Of a stretch of DNA of 64,000 bases, positions 43,280 through 55,400 are shown piece by piece. The stretch is from assembly GCA_007115705.1 (NCBI GenBank), contig QXEO01000382.1, positions 5,523,208-5,587,207 of the forward strand, in the 5' to 3' direction. The translations under genes were made by a program, and so were the position numbers. A model generated the notes under the pieces. The model was not told the origin of the DNA. It made no database searches and saw nothing but the letters and a program-made list of their open reading frames with translations. Positions within the stretch are counted from its first letter, which is position 1. Each line of letters opens with the position of its first letter. The stretch comes from Dactylis glomerata (Eukaryota > Streptophyta > Magnoliopsida > Poales > Poaceae).

Positions 43280-46200
43280 ATGTCAGCTCCATCGTTTATT
43301 GCGGATGATTCTTCCGCTGCTCTCGTCTTGCACTCGGGCCTTTCTTCGGTCCTTGGTGCTTATCCATCGACACCGTGTATGTCGACCTGCCGCTCTACAT
43401 CGACTTTCGCGGCCTCTTCCCGTGGTTATGGCCACGCTTTGCTGACTCCGTCTCCGTCGGCTTGCCGCTCTTCGTCGACCTTCGTGGCCTATTCATGCGG
43501 CTATGGCCGCCCTTCGCTGACTTCGTCTACGTCGGCCTGCCGCTCTACATCATTTTTCGTGGCCTCTTCACGTGGTTATGGCCGCGCTTCGCCGACCCCG
43601 TCTATGTCGGCTCGCCGCTCGATATCGACTCTTGCGGCTTCTTCAGGCGGTTGTGACCGTCCTTCGTCGACTCCGTCTTCATCGGCGTGTTGCTCTCCAT
43701 CGCCACCTTTGGCGGCCTCTGTGTGTGTGGGTGACAGCTCCTCGTCGGCACCTGATTGTACCTCGACCTCTCCAGTCGTGCCCCTTTCTGCGCATGAGAT
43801 AGCGCAGCTTCGATGCCTGCTTGATGCTTGGGATTCTTCACCGACAGGTTCTGCTGGTTCTGCGACTGAGTTTTCTGGCATTGAGCGACCACCTCCTCCT
43901 TCTCTAGGTACATCCCCTTGGCTTCTTGATACTGGAGCTTCTTTTCATATGACTCCTGATTCTTCCTTGTTGCATTCTGTTCGACCTGTCGACCCTCCTG
44001 TTCGTGTTCTTACTGCCGATGGTACCCCTCACCTAGTCATTAGTCGAGGCATTCTTAGTACTTCCTCGTTTCATGTTCCTTCTATTGCGCATGTTCCTCA
44101 ACTTAACATGCAACTCTTTTCTGGTAGTCAGATCGTCGACTCTCGTTGTAGCATCACTCTCGACTTTGATTCCTGTTCTGTTCAGGATCGTCGCACCGGC
44201 ACTATGCTTGGTGCTGGCCCCCGCCGCCATGATGGCCTCTGGGAGCTTCACTGGCTTCGTCTTCCTTCTGATGCCACCGTCACCAGTTCCTCGGCATCTG
44301 TAGCCGTCGCTACTAGCTCTTTTCAGCAGTGGCATCATCGTCTTGGACATTTATGTGGTTATCGACTCTCGTCTTTAGTTCATCGTGGTGTTCTGGGGTC
44401 TGTCTCCGGAAACGCTTCTTTGGATTGTCAGGGCTGTCGCCTTGGTAAGCAGATTCAGCTACCGTATCCTCACAGTGAGTCTGTGTCCGAGCGTCCTTTT
44501 GATTTTGTTCACTCTGATGTTTGGGGTCTAGCTCCCTTCCCGTCGAAAGGAGGTCATCGCTACTATGTTCTCTTTATAGATGATTTTTCTCGTCACACTT
44601 GGATATTTTTTATGTCTTCTCGTAGTGAGGTCTTGTCTATCTATAAGAAATTTGCTGCCATGGTTCGTACCCAGTTCTCCACTCCTATTCGTGTGTTTCA
44701 TGCAGATTCTGCTGGCGAGTATATCTCTCATTCACTGCGCGCTTTTCTTGCTGAGGAGGGTACCCTTGCTCAGTTTTCTTGTCCTGGTGCTCATGCTCAG
44801 AATGGTGTGGCTGAGCGCAAGCATCGTCACCTTCTTGAGACGACTCGTGCGTTGATGATTGCCGCTTCTCTTCCGCCTCACTTTTGGGCTGAGGCTGTTT
44901 CCACTGCCACCTATCTCGTCAATATTCAACCCACTGCTGCTCTGCAGGGTGGTATTCCTCTAGAGCGCCTCTCTGATCATCCTCCTGATTACTCGGCGCT
45001 TCGTTCGTTTGGTTGCGTTTGTTATGTTCTTCTTTCCCCTCGTGAACGCACCAAACTGACCGCTCAGTCTGTTGAGTGTGTCTTTCTTGGATACAGTGAT
45101 GAGCATAAGGGCTATCGGTGTTGGGACCCCGTTGGTCATTGGATGCACATTTCTCGTGATGTCACGTTTGATGAGATGTGTCATTTCTATCCTCGCCCCA
45201 CCTCCTTGACCTATCCGATGGAGGATATCTCCTTTCTACTTTTTCCTGACACACCTCCCTCTATTCCTATTGATCCTCCTTCGGGACCTATTATTGCTGA
45301 TGTCTCACCTTCGACCCCGTTGTCCTCCTCCCCACCTAGTTCTCCTACTTCTTCTCCTGATCCTCCACCCACCTCACCGTTGTCTCCTTTTCCCTTCCAC
45401 TATTCTCGTCGCTCTCATGCTCCAGATCCTCCTTCTGATATGTCTTCTTCTTCTGACGAGCTTCCCTCTCCTCTTCCGGCGACTCGTCTTCGTCGTCCAC
45501 CTGATCGTTACTCTCCTAGTCAGTACGGTCTCTCTGTTGCCCTTGAGCCGACTTCTTATCGGGATGCTGAGCGTCATCCCGAATGGCAGCTTGCCATGGC
45601 TGAGGAGATTGCTGCGCTTGAGCGCACTGGCACCTGGGATCTTGTCTCTCCCCCTCCCGGTGTTCGTCCCATCACGTGCAAGTGGGTCTATAAAATTAAG
45701 ACCCGCTCTGATGGATCTCTTGAGCGCTATAAAGCGCGTCTTGTGGCTTGTGGCTTTCAGCAGGAGCACGGCCGTGACTATGATGAGACCTTTGCCCCTG
45801 TGGCTCATATGACCACTGTGCTCACTCTTCTTGCTGTCGCTTCTGTTCGACACTGGTCTGTGTCTCAGCTTGATGTTTAGAACGCTTTCCTCAATGGAGA
45901 ATTGAGTGAGGAGGTTTACATGCAGCCTCCTCCTGGGTATTCTGTTCCCGATGGGATGGTTTGTCATCTTCGGCGTTCTCTTTATGGCCTGAAACAGGCC
46001 CCTCGTGCCTGGTTTGAGCGCTTTGCCTCTGTGGTGACTGCTGCTGGTTTCTCTCCCAGTGCTCATGATCTAGCGCTGTTTGTTCACACTTCTCCTCATG
46101 GACGCACTCTTCTCCTTCTCTATATTGATGATATGATCATTACTGGTGATGATCCTGAGTATATTGCCTTTGTTAAGGCTCGTCTTCGTGATCAGTTTCT

Positions 46201-47068
46201 TATGACTGACCTTGGCCCTCTCCGCTACTTTCTTGGGATTGAGGTCTCCTCCACTTCTGATGGCTTTTCTATCTCTCAGGAAAAGTATATTCAGGATCTT
46301 CTTGCTCGTGCACCTCTTGGGGATGAGCGCACTGTTGAGACTCCTATGGAGCTTAATGTTAAGCTTCGTCCTACTGATGGTGATCCTCTTCCTGACCCGA
46401 CGTGTTATCGCCATCTTGTTGGGAGTCTTGTTTATCTTGCTGTCACTCGTCCTGACATATCTTATCCTGTTCATATTCTGAGTCATTTTGTCTCAGCTCC
46501 TACCACTGTTCACTATAGTCATCTCCTCCGTGTTCTTCGCTATCTTCGTGGCACGATCACTCGTCGCCTTTTCTTTCCTCGTTCCAGCTCCCTCCAGCTT
46601 CAGTGCTACTCGGATGCTACGTGGGCGAGTGATCCTACGGATCGTCGTTCCCTTTCTGCTTACTGTGTGTTTCTTGGTGGTTCGCTCATTGCTTGGAAGA
46701 CGAAGAAACAGACAGCGGTTTCCCGTTCGAGTGTTGAGGCTGAGTTGCGAGCTATGGCCTTGTTGACTGCTGAGGTGACTTGGTTACGGTGGTTGCTTGC
46801 GGATTTTGGAGTCTCTGTTACGACACCCACTCCAGTTTTGTCTGATAGTACAGGTGCTATCAGTATTGCACGTGATCCGGTCAAGCATGAGCTTACCAAG
46901 CATATTGGTGTTGATGCTTTTTATACACGTGCTCAGGTGCAGGCTCAGGTTATTACGCTTCAGTATGTGCCTTCAGAGTTACAGTTGGCGGACTTCTTTA
47001 CAAAGGCACAGACTAGAGCGCAGCATGATTTCTTACTCTCCAAACTCAGTGTTGTGGATCCACCATGA
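43280..47068 (+). pseudogene. RLC1 pol polyprotein without recognisable Gag, one nonsense codon
   Basis: A single frame from the ATG at 43280 to TGA at 47066-47068, broken only by TAG at 45878-45880 (QLDV*NAFLNG in RT). Residues ~30-145 are four and a half copies of a 25-residue Ser-rich unit. Then come protease (WLLDTGASFHMT), the integrase zinc region (HHRLGHL to CQGCRLGK), the integrase core with Asp in HSDVWG, Asp in HADSAGEY and Glu in GVAERKH, RT with CKWVYKIK, LYGLKQAPRAW and YIDDMI, and RNase H (YSDATWASD, SRSSVEAELRA, KHIGVDAFY). In copia the normal order has Gag with a CCHC knuckle before protease; none is visible here or in 42716-43279. It needs Gag from elsewhere or is a derived form. 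Confidence 0.92.
43375..43700 (+). repeat. 75-bp tandem repeat in the RLC1 ORF (about 4.4 units)
   Basis: Each unit encodes a variant of RSTSTFAASSRGYGHALLTP and then SPSAC. Units keep the frame, so the array expanded as coding sequence. Confidence 0.88.
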
Positions 47069-47085
47069 GTTTGAGGGGGGGGGGG

Positions 47086-47216
47086 TGTTAGATGTATATA
47101 TTTGTATATTGTAGTTTCCCCATTTGTTAGGGGGCTTCCTGCATATTTGCACCTGTACCTGTACTATATATTGTGGCCTTTGGCCCCCAGATAATACAAG
47201 TTGCATATTCCTAACA
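47086..47216 (+). repeat. 3' LTR of RLC1
   Basis: 131 bp, after a G-rich polypurine tract; matches the 5' LTR except one substitution and one single-base gap. Confidence 0.95.
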
Positions 47217-47221
47217 CAATC

Positions 47222-47960
47222 TTCACGCAAGTTTTCCTTCCATACATTAATTCTAAAAGATCTATCAATACCATTTCTACACAAATGCTTGTACAATGAT
47301 TTCACTATGTATCTCCCAAATTTTGTTTATTTCCACTTTTCTTTGTCTAGTTCTCCATTCATAGCTATCCTCATTAGCATATTCTGAAACTCTTTGTGCG
47401 AAATCTGTAATTCAAGTCCATCTTCTATCAGCCATTACAGCCACAATATCGTCTTGTTCACTATGAATAAAAAAGAGCATGAGATTTCAGTTTCAAAGGT
47501 ATTAGACCACGCAAAGCATCACCCCAACATATGTTCTAAACCCATTGCCCAAGACCATCATTCTATCCTACAAAGTGAAGTTGACCGATCTGTAATAAAT
47601 TAGACCAACATGCACAACTTTTGTTCTATATTTTACTCAAAGGTTCCAACTCTTCTCATTTATATTTTTCTCGTGATAAAGGTTTGCCCAGGACTATCTT
47701 CTACTTCTAGTCTCCACCACTAGTTAGAAGTTACACATTAGGCTGATATCAAATTGCCAAGGTTTTTCACCCCCAGACATTTTTCCCTAGGGTTGCAAAT
47801 CAATTTCCATTTCACTAAATGATGTATTTTCTTGTTTGCTCCACCATACCACATGAAAGCTCTGCTGGGTTTCCCAAATTCCCCCAGATTTTTCTTAGTA
47901 ACAAGAACATGCACATATGGTATACAACCACACTAGCGATACAAGAGTCGATCCTCCCCC
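47222..47960 (-). pseudogene. Decayed LINE reverse transcriptase C-terminal fragment
   Basis: Minus-strand frames give FMWYGGANKKIHHLVKWKLI, then a CNPREKCLGVKNLG phrase and WWRLEVEDSP. These match the conserved end of plant LINE ORF2 (the W-x-G, KIHLVKW, GGLGVKNL and WWWRL region). Several stops and a missing base between blocks show it is long dead. RLC1 inserted to its left; the LINE may continue into 42503-42571. Confidence 0.65.
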
Positions 47961-48098
47961 TTATATAAGTTTTTCCTCAAGCAATGGTGCCTCTAGCTAT
48001 TTATGGGAGGGGATCCCGCCAAAGTCCCACTTATAGTTTATTTTTATTTCTAGTTTAGATTTTGGATAAGTTTTAAACTACAAACCATAAAACAACTA

Positions 48099-48185
48099 CT
48101 CCCTCCGTTTCAAAATATAAGATGTTTTAGGTTTGTGAAGCAAATGTATTTAGACATGCTTTAGTGTGTAGATTCATATATGAGA
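48099..48185. mobile_element. Stowaway-type MITE, partial
   Basis: Begins CTCCCTCCGTTTCAAAATATAAGATG after TA, the signature terminus of Stowaway (mariner-like) MITEs. The inverted partner end is not visible, so it is truncated or degenerate. Confidence 0.65.
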
Positions 48186-48941
48186 GGAATTTGGCCCCCC
48201 TTGCATCTCTACACATTGTAGACAACCATTCCATGTGGTTACTCCTAATGGAAAAAACGCCATAATACATGTAGCAGCCAAAACACCCTGTGTGAAAACT
48301 AACAACTAATTAGATGGGTGAAAAAAAAGGAACTTTGGTATTTTTTTAGCATAATCACAAGCTTTATTAAACAATGTTCACAGGGATACAACAAACTTCA
48401 GGTAAGTTCTGAAGCTAAATATGACGGCCAAAAGATAGCGAAAAAACGGATCTTGCATGCAGCCATACATGCATGCGTTCCAGCCTATTTAACTTTCCAT
48501 GTACATATCTTTATCTAACTCTTGATTGGCAGAAAACGATGTTGATGGGAGCCCGCTGAGCGCCCAAATCCACTGCTTAACGGCGGGCATGTACGGCCAC
48601 ATACGCTAGCTGGTTTTGTTGCAGCGAACGTTGTACTGTATCAGATGCATGACACTATGACAGATCAGGTGTTAATTGTGCGCGACCCACCTCGGTGCGG
48701 TGGGCGTCTTCTTCATTACCCGGCCTGCCTGTCTTCTTACTTCATTGTCGCTGCCGAGGGCATTCAGCACGTGCTGATCGATTCTGCTGTTAATTTCCCT
48801 GCCACTGCAGTATAGATCATGAGAGCGACTGCAGCTTTATGCGTTTGCGTAAGGCCGCTGTGTATGCACCAGCTTTCGAGAGCTTAAGATTAACCTATTG
48901 ATCCAAATCATGGCAAATTCAATCCATGCATCTAATTATAG
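48186..48941. other. No gene recognised
   Basis: Mixed-composition intergenic DNA. A short frame at 48318-48518 has no supporting feature. Confidence 0.35.
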
Positions 48942-49171
48942 TACTGCCTCCTGCTCAGTTTAACATGCAAGTATCCTAGTTTTAAAAAACTTTAACCATT
49001 AATTTGGTTAACAAAAAATATTATATGTCTCAAAAATTATACCATTGGATTCATATTTTAAATAAGTTTAAATGGTACAATTTTGTGACATATAATTCAT
49101 AATTTGTGACCAAAATAATGGTTAATATTTAAAACTACATATGTACACATTGAACTAAACCGGAGGAAGTA
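48942..49171. mobile_element. Stowaway-like MITE (230 bp)
   Basis: Left end TACTGCCTCCTGCTCAGTTT and right end ACTAAACCGGAGGAAGTA are imperfect inverses. The interior pairs around ACCATTAATTTGGTTA / AATAATGGTTAA and TATGTCTCAAAAATTATACC / TGGTACAATTTTGTGACATA. TA duplications are plausible. Confidence 0.6.
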
Positions 49172-49443
49172 CTCAAATAAATAAGCACAAGCTGCTAAAG
49201 AAAAATGAAAACAAATAAATCAACCAAATATCGAGGTGTGCTTTGGCACCCCCTCTTTAAGAAGTTTGCGATGGTTGAAATAAAAAAAACATACAACTTC
49301 ATCATTCAGGGTATTATAGTCATCTTAACAAACCAAAATCTCCCTGATATCAGAACGAGTCTAACGTCTATCAAGAACGAGCGATACAAAATTTAATAAA
49401 TTAGACAAGTGCAACACCCATCACATTCAGCTTTGATAATTAG
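49172..49443. other. No gene; upstream of the zinc-finger gene
   Basis: AT-rich, no motif beyond poly(A) runs. Confidence 0.35.
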
Positions 49444-49489
49444 GTGTTAGCTGTATTTATTTAGTCGTGTTAGCTGTATTTATTTAGTC
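49444..49489 (+). promoter_or_regulatory. Perfect 23-bp tandem duplication carrying two TATA-like boxes
   Basis: GTGTTAGCTGTATTTATTTAGTC occurs twice in direct succession, each with TATTTATTTA. The boxes lie about 95-120 bp before the ATG at 49575, a fitting distance for a core promoter. Confidence 0.5.
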
Positions 49490-49574
49490 GTCCTTGCTTA
49501 GCATATTAGTAGTAAAGTAGTACTAGTACCTTAGTAACCTTGCACCGACGACACAGCACAGGTAATGCGCTACG

Positions 49575-49967
49575 ATGGAAGCGAACCGGAATCTATGTGA
49601 GCTCACCCTCCACTCCGGCTCCTCCTCGTTTGCACCAGCAGAGCCTCCCGGCCTGTTCCTCTGCGTCTACTGCGGCCGCAAGTTCTATAACTCGCAGGCG
49701 TTCGGCGGCCACCAGAACGCGCACAAGGGAGAGCGCAGCCAGGCCAGGCGCCGCCTGGACATCGCCGCCGCCACACGCGCGCGCGCGGCGTCCCTACCGT
49801 CTTCGTCATCCACGCCTTCTCCACAGGATGCATCGCGCGCCGCCGGGTTCTTTCCTGCGGCTAAGAAGGTAAGGATCCAGACACAGGATGAGCGCGGCAG
49901 GAGCATCCCGGACCACAGCGGCGCGCCTCGCACCGGCGACGGGCTGGACCTGTCTCTCAGGCTGTGA
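49575..49967 (+). CDS. C2H2 zinc-finger protein with C-terminal EAR motif, 130 aa
   Basis: Single exon, ATG at 49575 and TGA at 49965-49967. One C2H2 finger: Cys30, Cys33, His46 and His50, in the plant-specific form with QAFGGH (usually QALGGH) in FYNSQAFGGHQNAHKGER. The last six residues are DLSLRL, an EAR repression motif that recruits TOPLESS-type corepressors. Single finger near the N-terminus plus a terminal DLSLRL is the plan of the KNUCKLES / LATE FLOWERING / SUPERMAN-like group, small transcriptional repressors active in development. The finger is followed by a basic stretch (RSQARRRL). No lesions. Likely promoter at 49444-49489. This is the one clear host gene; which member of the family it is cannot be told by eye. 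Confidence 0.85.
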   Translation: MEANRNLCELTLHSGSSSFAPAEPPGLFLCVYCGRKFYNSQAFGGHQNAHKGERSQARRRLDIAAATRARAASLPSSSSTPSPQDASRAAGFFPAAKKVRIQTQDERGRSIPDHSGAPRTGDGLDLSLRL

Positions 49968-50353
49968 TCGATCAGGCCACTTCATCCTTGTTAATTACCA
50001 TATCGCTCGTTGCTCCGGTATGTTAGATTAAGTCTGCTTAATTTGATGATCACATGCGAACAGTGAAATGTTGCATATGTATGGTGGAGATGGATGTCTT
50101 AATTAATCTGACGCGGATAGGATTTGTCTAGACGAATGCGTTTGTGCGAGTTCGTGTGGTTGTTTCATCTAATCTCTTCTTCTAGCTTAGCTGGAGTTTA
50201 ATTTCTTCGGTAGAAAGATAGTTTGGTGGTCGATTCATCCAATGGGTATGGTGTTTTAAATTGTCTACGTAATTTGCTCCTGGATATTGGCTCGGTGCAA
50301 TCTCGACTATGCTTGCAATTTGCAATGTTTATGATGCAATTCGTCATGTACGA
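49968..50353. other. 3' flank of the zinc-finger gene
   Basis: AT-rich, includes the likely 3' UTR. No perfect AATAAA was noticed; no other gene. Confidence 0.4.
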
Positions 50354-51130
50354 TTTTTTTTTGACACTGTAATCCGCTCTTTATTCATAAGATAAAAACA
50401 AGTTACAAGTTACGAACGAACAGACCTTACAGAACTGAAAAGATAGGATAAACCTATGCAAAAAACCAGCGTCTATCCTCCTCCTTCGACACCACCAAAG
50501 TGAACGCCAAAGGGACGGAAGACAGATCACCACAACACCCGAGCTCGATGCGGCTCCATCGCTGATCAGCAGCTTTTCGGACCTCCAAAGTAGTTTGCCG
50601 AAGGCAAAACCATTGTCGTTGAAAGAATCAGACCGAGGCAACATGTCCTCGGACACGCGATCGAACTCCAGAACTGATATCCCCCCACGACTACAGCGTC
50701 GAGGGAGAAAATCAGAACTGCCGGCCTCCATCCACAAACCCAGCATAGGATACACCATCTGCACGTACTCCTGGACAACACATCCTCCCTGCTCCACCAT
50801 GACGTCGGAGCCAACGCCATAGTAACGGGGACAAAGCAGGAGGATGAACACACCCGATGGGATCACCGCCTCCGCCTCGACGACACCATCCAAGAAACTG
50901 AAAGCCGCCGATCCGAGGAATCGGCAAACACACGATGCCATCAACTCCGAGACGCCGCCATGAAGGACACCGCCGGTGTGGGAGTGGAGCCGAGGCAGAT
51001 TTATTCGTCCGGGCGCCGCTCCCACCACCCCAACGGCGCTCCACGACCTGCGAAACCAAACCCTAACTACAGAGCGGAGAGACCGGATAAATTGCAAAAG
51101 TGGCTGTATAATCTGTTGTATACAACAAAA
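50354..51130 (-). mobile_element. Poly(A)-tailed retroposed unit (LINE/SINE-like or processed transcript)
   Basis: On the minus strand the unit ends in a poly(A) run (50362-50354), preceded about 20 bases earlier by AATAAA (GAATAAAG, near 50385). It begins near 51130 with GC-rich sequence holding CTAGGGTTT-like text. An open frame of 264 codons (51175-50381) crosses it, but I recognise no domain. Clear flanking duplications were not seen. Tail and signal show origin by reverse transcription of an RNA. Confidence 0.5.
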
Positions 51131-51370
51131 TAAGCCTGTAGGCTTAGAGAAAGTTGTGATTGAGCACCATGGCACCTAGAGGCCCATTGACTTTTGATTC
51201 TTTTTACCCGTAAATTACAACAACAAAACTAAGAAAAGACGGATTAGTGCGTCTAAGAGCAACAACTTATATTATGTGGCCTATGAAAAACAAGTTGTAG
51301 CAAATACATGTGTATGGGAAATTTAGTGTCGTTGGATTATTATTTACTACATGGGTTGCTATCGGATTAG

Positions 51371-51456
51371 TACACCCTCCGATCCATAATAAGTGTCACT
51401 TATTTAGTACAAAGTTGTACTAAATCGGTGACACTTAATATGGACCAGCGGTTATA
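51371..51456. mobile_element. Stowaway-type MITE (~85 bp)
   Basis: CACCCTCCGATCCATAATAA at the left pairs with the inverse of TTAATATGGACCAGCGG at the right. AAGTGTCACTTATTTAGTAC pairs with the inverse of GTACTAAATCGGTGACACTT, making a near-perfect hairpin with TA at both ends. Confidence 0.8.
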
Positions 51457-51872
51457 GGTGATTCGTAGGTTGAGAATGTACCGTACGTACACTACACCTC
51501 CAAGATCGATTGGGCGGTAGGTCCGATCTAGAGGTGTCTCCCAGGGTGTGTTATTTGAAATGAGGATGGGCACTTAGTAGAAACACGCGATCGGCGATGG
51601 CTTGATCAGATGTACTTGGAGTGGCTTGTATGATGTTGTACACTTGCTGAATCGATGACACGATAGTTTTGTCCTTTGCGGCAAAGTCGATTTCGACCCC
51701 GTGCAAGGCTAGTGTTTTCTGCACAAGTTTTAGGCGGTGTGGTGGGCTGACTTGCGCTAGTGGTGACATCTTCTTCCTTGATCATATGGCATGGTATCAT
51801 GATGGCGGTGTGGCGGGCTGGCTTGCGCATGTTACAAGCCAGTGTAGCCATATGGTAACCCCTTCCAGTGTA
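51457..51872. other. No gene recognised
   Basis: Short frames only; GTGTGGCGGGCTGGCTTGCGC-like text at 51730-51835 is repeated imperfectly. Confidence 0.35.
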
Positions 51873-51877
51873 AAAGG

Positions 51878-52298
51878 TGATAGCTATTTCTAGAAACTAG
51901 GTGCTAATCTAGTGGGTGAATTTCTAGTAACTCAAAAGAAAAACTATGTCTATTGCTTGTTGAATCAACCGGGAAGGAGTGGAGAGGAAAAGGTAGAGGT
52001 GCAGTACCATCGGGCTTCACTTGGGACGTGCTCGCCATGATGGCGACGGAGTGGTGGCGGCGGTGGCGGAGCTTCCCGCCGCTACAGCGCACTAACCGTA
52101 TCGGTGGTTTAGGGTTGTAGCTGGGGAGAGTAGCAACGACGAACCTCGGCGTGCGTGCCCCGGCCCCCACCCCTCTGTTTATATAGCGCTGTACGACGGG
52201 GGCCCACCAACCATGATGTGGTTGGACGCCCCCGATCAGGGCGTGAGATAGGGTCGTGATCGACCGTTGGGTCGATCACACAGGAGATCAAACTAACA
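51878..52298 (-). repeat. 3' LTR of RLC2 (421 bp)
   Basis: On the minus strand starts TGTTAGTTTGATCTCC. Contains GTTTATATAGCG (plus-strand text near 52177), whose inverse CTATATAAAC is a TATA box. Confidence 0.92.
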
Positions 52299-52480
52299 TT
52301 CTCCCCCTTGATCTCATCTTTTATTCAAACTTAGACTTATCTTGGCACTCATTTCATCATAGATCTATATATAGAGCATGTCTCATCATAATAGCCAGTT
52401 ACGCACCATTAGATTCAACAGCTACTACACACTTTCTATTTTGAAACAGATTCTTTTCCTAGGCCCTTAATATCCAGGTG

Positions 52481-55400
52481 TCATAGGCTTTCCCATAAAC
52501 CCATGCCGGCTAAGTGTTCTCTGAACACATTGGGCGGTAAGCCTTTTGTGAGCGGATCCGCGAGCATTTCTTTTGTACTTATATGCTCCAAACTTATGGT
52601 ATAATCCTGGATCTTGTGCTTCACAGCATAAAACTTGATGTCAATGTGCTTGCCAGCAGCACTTGACTTATTGTTGTGAGCATAAAATACTGCTGGTTCA
52701 TTATCACAGTACATTCTGAGTGGTCTTTGAATGTTGTCTACCACTCTCAACCCGGGTATAAATTTCTTTAACCAGTTTGCCTGCCCCGTGGCCTCATAAC
52801 ATGCTACATACCCAGCAACCATTGTAGACGTTGCCATGATGGTTTGCTTGAAGCTTTTCCACGATATAGCTCCACCTGCGAGAGTGAATACATATCCTGA
52901 CGTGGATTTTCTATCATCTACATCTCCCGCATAGTCTGCATCTGAATACCCTGCTATTTCAAGGGAATCAGTTCTTCTATATGTTAGCATGAGGCATTTT
53001 GTGCCTTGCGCATAACACAATGCCTTCTTTACCATTTTCCAGTACTCTATGCCTAGATTACTTTGAAATCTGCCAAGTACCCCGGTAACAAAAGCTAAAT
53101 CACGGCGCGTACATACTTGAGCATACATCAAGCTTCCGATAGCTGAAGCACATGGAACCGCTTTCATTTGATCGATCTCATACTGGTTCCTAGGACTCTG
53201 AAAGTCCCCAAACTTATCGCCCTTGACTATAGGAGCAGGTGTTCCATTACTCTTATGCATATTATACTTTTTCAGAACCTTTTCTAAATATGCTTTCTAT
53301 GACAGTCCTAAAACTCCATTTTTTCTATCTCGGTTAATTTCTATGCCCAAAACATATGATGCTTCACCAAGATCTTTCATATCAAAGTTTGAGGACAAGA
53401 ACTTCTTTGTCTCCAATAGTAGACTAACATCACTACTCGCGAGTAGGATGTCATCTACATACAGGATAAGGAAAATAAATTTCCCACTTTTAAACTTTGC
53501 ATACACGCAATTGTCCTCCTCATTTTCGTTGAAACCAAACTTTCTTATGGTCTCATGAAATTTTAGATACCACTGCCTTGAGGCTTGTTTTAATCTGTAA
53601 ATGGATTTCTTTAGACGGCATCCCATATGTTCTTTTCCTTTCTCGACAAAACCCTTGGGTTGTGCCATGTAAACCTTTTCTTCCAAGTCTCCATTTAGAA
53701 AAGCCATCTTTACATCCATCTGATGCAACTCTAAATCATAGTGTGCCACTAATGCCATTATGATTCTTAAAGAATCCTTACATGAGACTGGAGAAAATGT
53801 CTCATTATAGTCTATTCCTTCTCTTTGGGTGAAGCCTTTTGCAACAAGTCGTGCTTTATATCTTTCGTTATTTCCTTTGGAGTCACACTTTGTTTTGTAG
53901 ACCCATTTACAGCCTACTATTTTGGCTCCTTTAGGAATTTCTTCTAAATCCCAGACCTTGTTGCTACTCATGGATCTCATTTCATCTTCCATGGCCTCGA
54001 GCCACTTCAATGATTGAGCACTTCTTGTGGCTTCTTCAAATGTGGTGGGATCACCCTCCATTTGAACTTCTTCACTGACATAGACTTCAAAGTCGTCAGG
54101 AATAGCTGGCTTTCTCGTTCTTTGAGACCTTCTACGGCCTTCCATGTCTGGCACATCTTCCATGTGAGGCTGTTGTAGCTCTTCCTCATGTGTGGTAACA
54201 GGCTCTCTATTTTCATTCGTTGTTGCCACAGAAGAACTAACAACAGGTGCTGCAGTGACAGTGTCTTCTGTCGGTGCAGCAGCAGCAGGTATCGAGAAAA
54301 AAGGTTCCTGAATCATCGGAGTGGGTGCATACACCCGCTTCTCCTCAAGATTAATTTCTCGGGATACCGTGCTCCCCCTGATCATCTCATCCTCTAAAAA
54401 GGCAGCGTGTCTCATTTCTACAAACTTAGTAAGTCTGTCTGGACAGTAGAAACGATAACCTTTTGATCTGTCTGGGTAGCCAATGAAATGGCAACTGACT
54501 GTCTTATTATCTAATTTCCCACTGTTTAGGTTGAAGATTTTGGCCTCAGCTGGACAGCCCCACACTCGTAAATAGTTGAGTGAAGGTTCTCGACCGGTCC
54601 ATAACTCATACGGTGTTTTAGACACCGATTTACTAGGAACACGATTGAGTATGTGAATGGCGGTTTTTAACGCCTCCATCCACAAACTAACCGGTAAAGT
54701 GGAGTAACTTAACATGCTTCTCACCATATCCATCAAGGTACGGTTATGTCTTTCAGCTACTCCATTCTGCTGAGGCTTGCCTGGCATAGAGTACTGGGCA
54801 ACTATGCCATTTTCCTATAGAAACCTTGCAAAAGGTCCAGGAACTTGACCATATGGGGTATGCCGACCGTAGTACTCCCCTCCATAGTCGGATCTTACTA
54901 TTTTAATCTTTAAGCTATGCTGATTTTCTACTTCAGCCTTAAATATCTTGAATTTATCCAATGCTTCTGAATGCTCTTTGATTGGATAAATGTAACCATA
55001 ACGTGAGTAATCATCCGTGAATGTTATGAAAGAATCATAACCATCCACAGATGTCACAGGAAACAGACCGCATATGTCCGTATGAATTATTTCTAAGACT
55101 CATGTGCTTCTTTTGGCGCCTTTCTTAATATTCTTTACAAACTTTCCTTTAATGCAATTGATGCATTGCTCAAAATTTGAAAATTCTAGAGGCGGAAGGA
55201 TTGATTCTTTTACCAAACATTCAATTCTCCCCCTCAAAATATGGCCTAAACGACAGTGCCATAATTTTGAAGATGCTTCATCAATCCTTTTCCGCTTATT
55301 CTTTGCATTCAGGGATGAAGAGGCATTCTCATTCTCAGCGCTTATAACATTCACATTCTCACAAAGTGATAACAAATAAAGCTTGTCTTGTCGGAAGGCA

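Larger units (their letters stand above)
42572..47216 (+). mobile_element. Nearly intact Ty1/copia element with very short LTRs (RLC1)
   Basis: LTRs 42572-42703 (132 bp) and 47086-47216 (131 bp), both TGTTAGATG...CTAACA, flanked by the perfect target duplication CAATC (42567-42571 and 47217-47221). The LTRs differ by one substitution and one base in a C run. Primer site TGGTATCAGAGC (42704-42715) matches initiator tRNA-Met, and a run of G (about 47074-47085) precedes the 3' LTR. One long pol frame with a single nonsense codon. LTR length and layout recall rice Tos17-type elements; that is only a resemblance. Confidence 0.95.

Noticed and set aside
45374..46066. Long minus-strand frame opposite RLC1 RT
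   Set aside because: Shadow of the copia coding sequence; no motif.
50381..51175. 264-codon minus-strand frame as a protein-coding gene
   Set aside because: No recognisable domain and it covers a poly(A)-tailed retroposed unit; kept only as that unit.
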